Below, piece after piece: positions 54,701 through 63,185 of a stretch of DNA of 64,000 bases. The notes beneath the pieces are model-generated. The model made no database searches, was not told the DNA's origin, and saw only the letters and a list, made by a program, of their open reading frames with translations. The stretch covers positions 32,364,309 through 32,428,308 of the forward strand of contig CM057156.1 in the NCBI GenBank assembly GCA_029962745.1, given 5' to 3'. Positions within the stretch are counted from its first letter, which is position 1; each line of letters begins with the position of its first letter. Both the position numbers and the translations under genes were made by a program. This DNA is from Echinometra lucunter. Lineage: Eukaryota > Echinodermata > Echinoidea > Camarodonta > Echinometridae.

Positions 54701-57700
54701 TGCATGGTGGCACACACATCATCAAGAATACACATGATGCCGGGAGGTACCTACGGTGGTAGGATGAAATAATAATAATAATAATAATAGATGGGATTTG
54801 TAATGTGCCAAATCCATTCTGCAGAGTGCCCAAGGCGCAGTGAAAGAAAGAAAGAGAGAGAAGAGCACAAATACAATGATAAATTAAGGAACAATTAAGA
54901 GTAGGAAGCATTGAATAGATGTGTCTTAAGGTAACGTTTAAATGTGTCAATTGAAGTGCATTCACGGATAACCAGGGGAAGATCATTCTAGAGAACAGGG
55001 CCAGCGTGAGCAAAAGCCCGTACCCCCCCCCCCCATGTCTTAACGGATTTGGGAACAACTAGAGAACCAGAGTTGGATGAACGTAGGGACCTGACAGGAG
55101 TGTATTTGTTAATTAGATTGATGTTGTATTGTGGAGCAGAACCGTTAATTGCATGGAATACAAAGAGAAGGATTTTGAAGATGATGCGATCGTTGACCTT
55201 CAACTAATGTAGAGATTTCAGGATGGGTGTGATATGAACATGTTTTTTAGATAGGGTGACCATGCGTGCTGCAGCGTTTTGGAGCTTTTGGAGTTTAGAC
55301 AACTGGGTGTTGGGTAAATTGTAAAAACATGAAACATGAAACAGTGAATTCAATTATAGGTATAATGATCTATGCAGTGTATCAGTATGCAAAGTCTGTA
55401 TTAACAAATATTCACCAATAACTAAATGTTTGAGCTATCATGTCCTAATTTAGTTCATTTCAAGAATTCACCAAGGTAAATACTATGACAAGTTGTTAAA
55501 ATATAATATATTGTAGGAATTATTCTATAATACAAAGTTTTATTTAAAAATATTCACCATATTAAAACTAAATGTTTAAGCTATCCTCATGCAATGTTGT
55601 TGTCCTAATTTACTTCATTTTCAAGAATTCACAAAGGCTAATACTATGATAAGTTGTTAAAAACTAATATATATTGTAGGAATTATTCTGTGATATTTCC
55701 ATTCTTCCGATTCCCTCCAGGAATCCTTCTTAGATGTTATTTGTGTGACCCGAATGAACAAAATAATAACATCATTTTGCCATTTCTAATGCAATCAAGC
55801 ACTTTTAGTTTTTTATTACTTTGCAATAACCAACCCTCGTCTACTGCCAGTGTCTTGAGGCTTGTTCACACATGAAGCCGCAAACTCCAATCCAAATCCA
55901 ATCAAAAAGTTATTTGATTTAGCGCCTTTTCCTCGCGGTCACAAAGTGCTGCACACACCATTCCACATGTCTGGGCCACTCAAACAATAATGTATCACTT
56001 CACAAAGACCAGTTTAGCCATTACAATACAATCCATAGTTCTCTAGCAGAATAGATAGGACTTGAGATAACCCCTGAGTTCTCTTTTTTTGGTCGGTTGT
56101 TTTGTTGTGTTTTTCTTTGCATGAAAATGAATAGTATCTGAGGCAGCAAAAACCCCTGATAAAGCAAAGGGCATCTTTTTTGCATCCCAGCAGGTAAAGT
56201 GTGTGGATCAATCAAATTCTTATAAATTTAGGGCAAAATATGATGTCACAAGTTTCTCTGCACAAAAATTTTTCTTTGAGCACCAACTATTATTGATATG
56301 TTAATGCTGTTTCATTATCATATGGGGAGTGATAAAACAAAAATACAGGGGGAATTGCTGCTAAATACATTGTATCTGAATGAGTCTTTCTTTACACAGA
56401 CTTGGGCCCTGTTTCATAAAACTTGATACCAGTAAAGCTATATTTCTATGACAAATTTTCTCTCAGCCAATCAGATGCAAGGATTTCAGTAACTTACAAC
56501 AGTTATTGCAACTTGTTATTGATAACAAGTTTTATGAAATGGGGCCCAGGTGCTCATAAGTTTGTGCCAAACCATCTGAGAAATTTTCAAGCTATACCTT
56601 GCTCTCAATGAGATCACATACAATCTTGTTGTTGAAGTAGTCTATCTGCTTCCACTTTATACCTTCTGCAATGTACTCTTCCTAAAATAAATTCAAAAGA
56701 CGATGTATGTCAAAGATGGTAGGATTTATTCACAGCTGTGTCAATTTATGATTCAGTGCCCTTCCCTCTTCTCTTCATTTCTTGCCTTCACTAAATGAAA
56801 GTTTCATCATGACATTGCATAAAGCAGTGTACTTACTGTTGCTTTTTGACAAAATCCAAATCAATCACTTGTATGCATTGTAACTTCAAGATATTCAAGA
56901 CTAAACTAAAAATATTGGACCTTCCCCCTTGACAGACATCCCTTTCATACTGATATTCCAAAAATTTTGGCCTAACAGGGCTGAAATGCAAAGCTTTCCA
57001 CAATTCAAGCTGTGATAATTTGAATATCCTCTTACATTACCATCACTGACTCAACTATGAAAACAACTGAACAACATACTAGTATTACCTACTGGTAATC
57101 CTAACTTGATTTTTGTGTCATATAATGGGATACTGCAATAGCCCATGAGTTTGTTGGTTTGTTTGTTTATTTGTTTGTTTTTCAAAATGCTTCCTTTGAT
57201 CTTCTTCATCTAACCTGCTCAGCCTTGAGTGTGAGTTCTATAAAGATCTGCTGAAGCTTCTCGTTGACAAAGTTGATACAGAACTGCTCAAAGCCATTCT
57301 GTTGAAAGATCTCAAAGCCATAGATGTCCAGAACTCCTATTGTGATCTCTTCCTTCTCTTTCTGCATGGCGCTGTTGATCGACTAGAATAGAAATAAAAA
57401 CAAATAAGAAAAAAACTCAATTGTAATGAAAACTGCAAAAAAAGAACATCTAAAATAGATTACTTCACAAATTTAAATATATATTTCTTTAATAAAATCA
57501 GCAATTCCTGACCAAAGAATACAACTCATATGCAGTTTCTTTTATAAAATGATGTGAAAATTCAATATTTCATAACTAGAGACTTTAAGAAGAAACAGAA
57601 AAATACTTGGTTAAACCAGTAAAATGTCAAATTGTAAAATATGGTCAGCTGATATACTGTAAAAGGGCTTTACAAGAGACCAGTATCATTATTATCATCA

Positions 57701-60700
57701 TTATTTCATATCATATGATACTGTATCTGGGTCGTACATTTCATTTTACTCTGTGTTTAATTTTACATATGTAGTTCGGACAATTTCTTAATTTCAATTC
57801 TTAAGGAAATTCGGGGGGAGGGGGGGGGGAGGGATCTGACCTTCCACGGAGTACAAACCCTCACAGAATGCTTTCTTCAAGTTACACTTTAATCTAATCT
57901 CTTTACTAGCCCCTATTCATCAGGCATATGGAGGTGTCAGAGTATAGTGGGTCATTCACTTCACCATCAATCAAAAGGGACGAGAATTCAAATCCCGGCC
58001 TGGCACTCATATTTTTTGGCAAGACATTAATCCACACTTACCACACTCCACCCAGTGTATAGGTGAGTATCAGGTAGGGAGAAAATCCTGCTTTAGCACC
58101 TTATCATGGTAGCTGAGCTACAGCCAGGGTAATAATATGATACCACGTAAAGTGTAGTACAGTATATTTGTAAAGTAGCTGTCACTATGAACATGGCGGA
58201 CAAAGAAAGCGGACAAAATAAACAACCTCTCATTCTACCCTTCACAATGGTTCTGGTAGTCAACAGAACATCCCTTCACAGCTATTATGTTTAATCATGT
58301 AGTTCCAGGTGAATATGCATGTGACACCTGTTCCACATATTTTAGACAATAGCAGTGAAGGGATGTTCTTTTGACTACCAGAACCATTGTGAAGGGTAGA
58401 ATGAGGGGTTGTTTATTTTGTCCGCTTTCTTTGTCTGTCATGTTCATAGTGTGTGTTAAGCAAAAGGGGACCATATCATTATTATTATCATAATCATCAT
58501 CATCATCATCATCATCATTATTTATCATCATTATTATCATCATTATTATTGCAAGGTTCAAAGTTGCATTATATCTTACTTTATTTCAAAACAATGTCAG
58601 AGTTCAAAGGTTACACTCACATTGACAAGGAAGTCAAAGAGCCTGGAATGGATGGCCTTAGCAAGAGCATCTCTGGTATGCGCAGCTTGCTCCGTGTTCA
58701 ATGTTACCTCTATAGACTCTGCCTTGCCACCCCACTTACTGTCCATTCGACGACTGATCAGTTTCTTACGTAATGCTTCTTTGTCCAAGCCAAGCAGGTA
58801 GGACGGGAAATCAAGAACTGTATCAAATAAAATAGAAAACTAAAATCAATAAATTGATCTACTGTCCATGCAACAACTGATCAGCTTCTTGCGGAATGCT
58901 TCCTTGTCCAAACCAAGCAGGTAGGACGGGAAATCAAGGACTGTATCAAATAAAATAGAAAATTAAAATAAATAAATTGATCTACTGTCCATGCAACAAC
59001 TGATCAGCTTCTTGCGGAATGCTTCCTTGTCCAAACCAAGCAGGTAGGACGGGAAATCAAGAACTGTATCAAATAAAATAGAAAATTAAAATAAATAAAT
59101 TGATCTACTGTCCATGCAACAATTGATCAGTTTCTTGCGGAATGCTTCCTTGTCCAAATCAAGCAGGTAGGACGGGAAATCAAGAACTGTATCAAATAAA
59201 ATAGAAAACTAAAATAAATAAGTTGATCTACTGTCCATGCAACAACTGATCAGCTTCTTGCGGAATGCTTCCTTGTCCAAACCAAGCAGGTAGGACGGGA
59301 AATCAAGAACTGTATCAAATAAAATAGAAAACTAAAATAAATAAGTTGATCTACTGTCCATGCAACAACTGATCAGCTTCTTGCGGAATGCTTCCTTGTC
59401 CAAACCAAGCAGGTAGGACGGGAAATCAAGAACTGTATCAAATAAAATAGAAAACTAAAATAAATAAGTTGATCTACTGTCCATGCAACAACTGATCAGC
59501 TTCTTGCGGAATGCTTCCTTGTCCAAACCAAGCAGGTAGGACGGGAAATCAAGAACTGTATCAAATAAAATAGAAAACTAAAATAAATAAGTTGATCTAC
59601 TGTCCATGCAACAACTGATCAGCTTCTTGCGGAATGCTTCCTTGTCCAAACCAAGCAGGTAGGACGGGAAATCAAGGACTGTATCAAATAAAATAGAAAA
59701 CTAAAATCAATAAATTGATCTACTGTCCATGCAACAATTGATCAGTTTCTTGCGGAATGCTTCCTTGTCCAAACCAAGCAGGAAGTAGAACTATATCAAA
59801 TAAGATGGGAAATAAAAAATAAATCAATTTCTGGTCTATACAATGACTGACTAGCTTCTTAGAATATGCTGTTTCCTTGTCCAAACCAAGTAGGTAGGAA
59901 GAGAAATCAAGAACTGTGTCCAAAAAAATTAGAAAATAAAGATTAAAGCAAAAAATTACATAATTGCTACCATTTTGAAGAGTGTGTAAAAACACATTTC
60001 TGAGGATAAATCTTTCAAACAGCATTGATATGTTGTTTCTATGTTGCTAATTTTAATAAAGATTGAAGCTACTACCTGCATAACTCTTCAATCCCATTCT
60101 ATGTCTCCTGACGTAAAAGGTACTATCAAAAGGAATACGGAACTGAATCGATTGCTATCTAACATATTAATCCTGCTGTACGTTTCATATAATATAATAT
60201 GGATAAGCTTTATACATACATATTCCTAAACATACAAAATTCAAGTTTGATCATCATGTATCTGATCTTGTTCCATACAATAAATGTTCACTATAGGAAA
60301 CATACTAAAAAATCAGTCATTACTTTAGGCAAGTCAATCTAAATCAGGCTATCTCTACCTCTTATAACTTACATTCGTCATCATGTATGACAGCGTAATT
60401 GTCCTTCTCCACAAACACAATGTTACCAAGATGGAGGATGCCAGCTACACAGGAGAGAACATTTTCTTGATCATCTTCAGAGATTCCAATCACAGACATG
60501 GCATTCTGAGATAGAGTGATAAGAGTAAAAATTATTATTTAGTGGTTTACAGTACAGAAGGTCTGGATTAACCTTAAGGAGAAAAATGTCCAGATTATGT
60601 CCTCATTTGAAATAGATTTTTAAATCAACCAGATATAATAAGGTTATGCATTCACATTTTATTAAAAAATAAATCATGCTACAATACAGAAGATTTCCTT

Positions 60701-63147
60701 TAAGAATACATTTTCAAAATTTGTATTTTCATGGTTTTTTTCCTTGCTGAAAAAAAATCTACTATATAAATTTTTATGAAAATCTCTTTATCTCTTTACC
60801 ACAAATATATTCATAAAATTTCTAGCACCAAAAGATACTCAAATTCATTTTTTAAGGGTTCCTCCTTCAGTGAGTGCTCTCCTCCCTCCCCCCCCCCCCC
60901 CACCTCCTTGGTCCCCCTCACTTCCCCCTTACTCCCTCCCTCCTCTCTCTGTCTCTCTCCATTCTTCTTAACAAGCATGATTCATAAACAATACAAAAAT
61001 ATATATGCAAATATGAATCCATAATAACAATGCCAAAGAAAACTGGCACAATCTCTGCCAAAAATCTCGGTTTACAGGATTAAGCTTTCCAACTTTGTGA
61101 GAACAATTGTGTCCGGGCACATGATTTATCACACAGAATCCATATGAATGCCAATGCTCCATAAGGGTAATAAATTTACAGAAGATCCTTATATTCTTAA
61201 CATGTACTTGGCATTGTATCAGCTTTCAGAGGACCACTGAAAAACTGCAACAAAATAGGTATCACTGACACATATCACATCAAACTGTTCTGCACAGTAA
61301 AGTGTATACCTCAATATTGATCAGAGGTGTATATGTAACATGGAATGTCTGTAGCAATAGATATATCCACATGGTTTTTGGTATGAATGCTCCACAGTGA
61401 TATCAACTATCAAATCCAGAAAACACTTTTAATGTATGCATGTAGGTTATACATATGTACAATCAAAATGTATTCTTAGGAAATATGTATCTTCATTAAA
61501 TATCTTTCTGAAGTTACTTCTAAAATTATTTAGTTTGTCCTTTTTTAACGGTCTTCATGTCAACACAGCCATTTAGGTAGGAGTATAAAGATGCATTGAG
61601 ATATGATGCGACTTTGTACCACCACTTATGCTAATGAAAGTGCATCAATGCATCAACTCTCAAATAGGAGAAAATTTTGTCAAAACTTTCGCAAACAATC
61701 TCATGAACACAGTTTTTACGCCAACTTTTTAGGAATTTGATTGGTGCACATTTCTTTTGCAGCCAGGCAGCAAACCAAAATATATCCTGCCTCGGTGACA
61801 TTTTCTTGTCGCCCCATACCCCATACACCTGTGCACAAAAAATGTGCCGGTACAATGTGGCCGCACAAAGTCACATCATATCTGAACGCACCTTAAAACA
61901 GTTTGTCAGTGGCTCCTGATGGGCCAGTCATATCGTCTGCTTCAATTACTGAGAATCACATTGCATGCATGCACTGAATGTGATATCCCAGATGAACCTC
62001 GCAACATTCTCTCACGCGAAAGCATGGAATATTTAACTGCCTTTTGTAACACATGACTCATAAACATTTGGGGGGAGACTTTTTTGGCACCCATGTTATG
62101 TTTACACAGTGTACATGAGTAGAAAATATTTGTTGCTTGTTGGGATGCTCAGCCAACTTAAAGGCTCATTCAGATATAGTGTGGCATGGTAAAATGCACT
62201 ACTTGTGAAAGGTAATAAGATGCACATCAATGTCACAACTACAAATAAAAGAGAGTTTTGCCAAGAATTTGTCAAGAATTTGATTGGTCCACATCTTTTT
62301 GCAACCAGGAGGCAAAACATATGCCGCTTGCCTCAGCAAGTTTTTTTCTGCCACCTTAGATTTTAATAATGACTTTCATGAATATGATGCAATATGTCTT
62401 CTGTGTTCACATTCACAAACATATTTGTATCATGTGAATTGTCGTACACTCGAGGACGATTTTGTAACCTGTAATTTTGCTTTAACGTAAGCTGTTATTT
62501 TCATAAACGCAGATGCAAAATTGTAACTCTCTTTACACATTCAATTTCCAATCATATATACATGTATGGCATACTTTGTATTTGTATATTTCTTATGATT
62601 CATATGCAGATGGCCCTGAAGAAGATTACATGTTAATCAAAAGCTTGGCTCAAAAGAGGAATCACGAAGCTACGACCTGTCCTCTAGTCTATTTCTTCCG
62701 CTTATCTATTAACATGAAACAGCAACAAAGTCCAGGAAACATGTCTTTCACTATATATATAAATATATATATATATATATAATGTGAAAGTGCTTCGGCC
62801 ACGTACGTGATGGGTGCTGCATCGTATGAAAGTTGTAGTTGTGACCGAAGAAGGAGGCGGCGGGACGTTGCTAGTATGTTCACTCTGCCTTTGCCGCCTC
62901 CTTCTTCGGTCACAACTAACTATATATATATATATATATATATGTGAGATCAATTGAGAGAATAATAGCATAGCACGAATCGGGTTCGATTCCCGGCGGA
63001 GACATTTTTTCAACCTTTGCAAAATTCCAAAATGGTAGGACAGCTCTGGGGAACTTTGATTCATACTACGCTATTATTCTCTCAATTGATCTCACATGTA
63101 TTTATTTCCACGAGAGTTGCCAAAGCTGTTGTATATGTTACCTGATC

Positions 63148-63185
<38 letters not shown>

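Larger units (their letters stand above)
62755..63182. repeat. Cluster of (TA)n microsatellites
   Basis: Three TA tracts (about 62752-62780, 62920-62943 and 63155-63183) punctuate the two inverted-repeat elements in the first intron. Confidence 0.9.

Noticed and set aside
58818..59935. Reading the 123-bp array as a repeat-protein coding region (41 codons per unit)
   Set aside because: The unit length is a multiple of three, but every unit has an in-frame TAG after the exon fragment, so it cannot be read through.
60880..60960. C-rich stretch considered as a splice enhancer or G-quadruplex
   Set aside because: It is a degenerate C/T low-complexity tract. Similar C-homopolymers occur at several other intronic sites, and no specific structure is evident.
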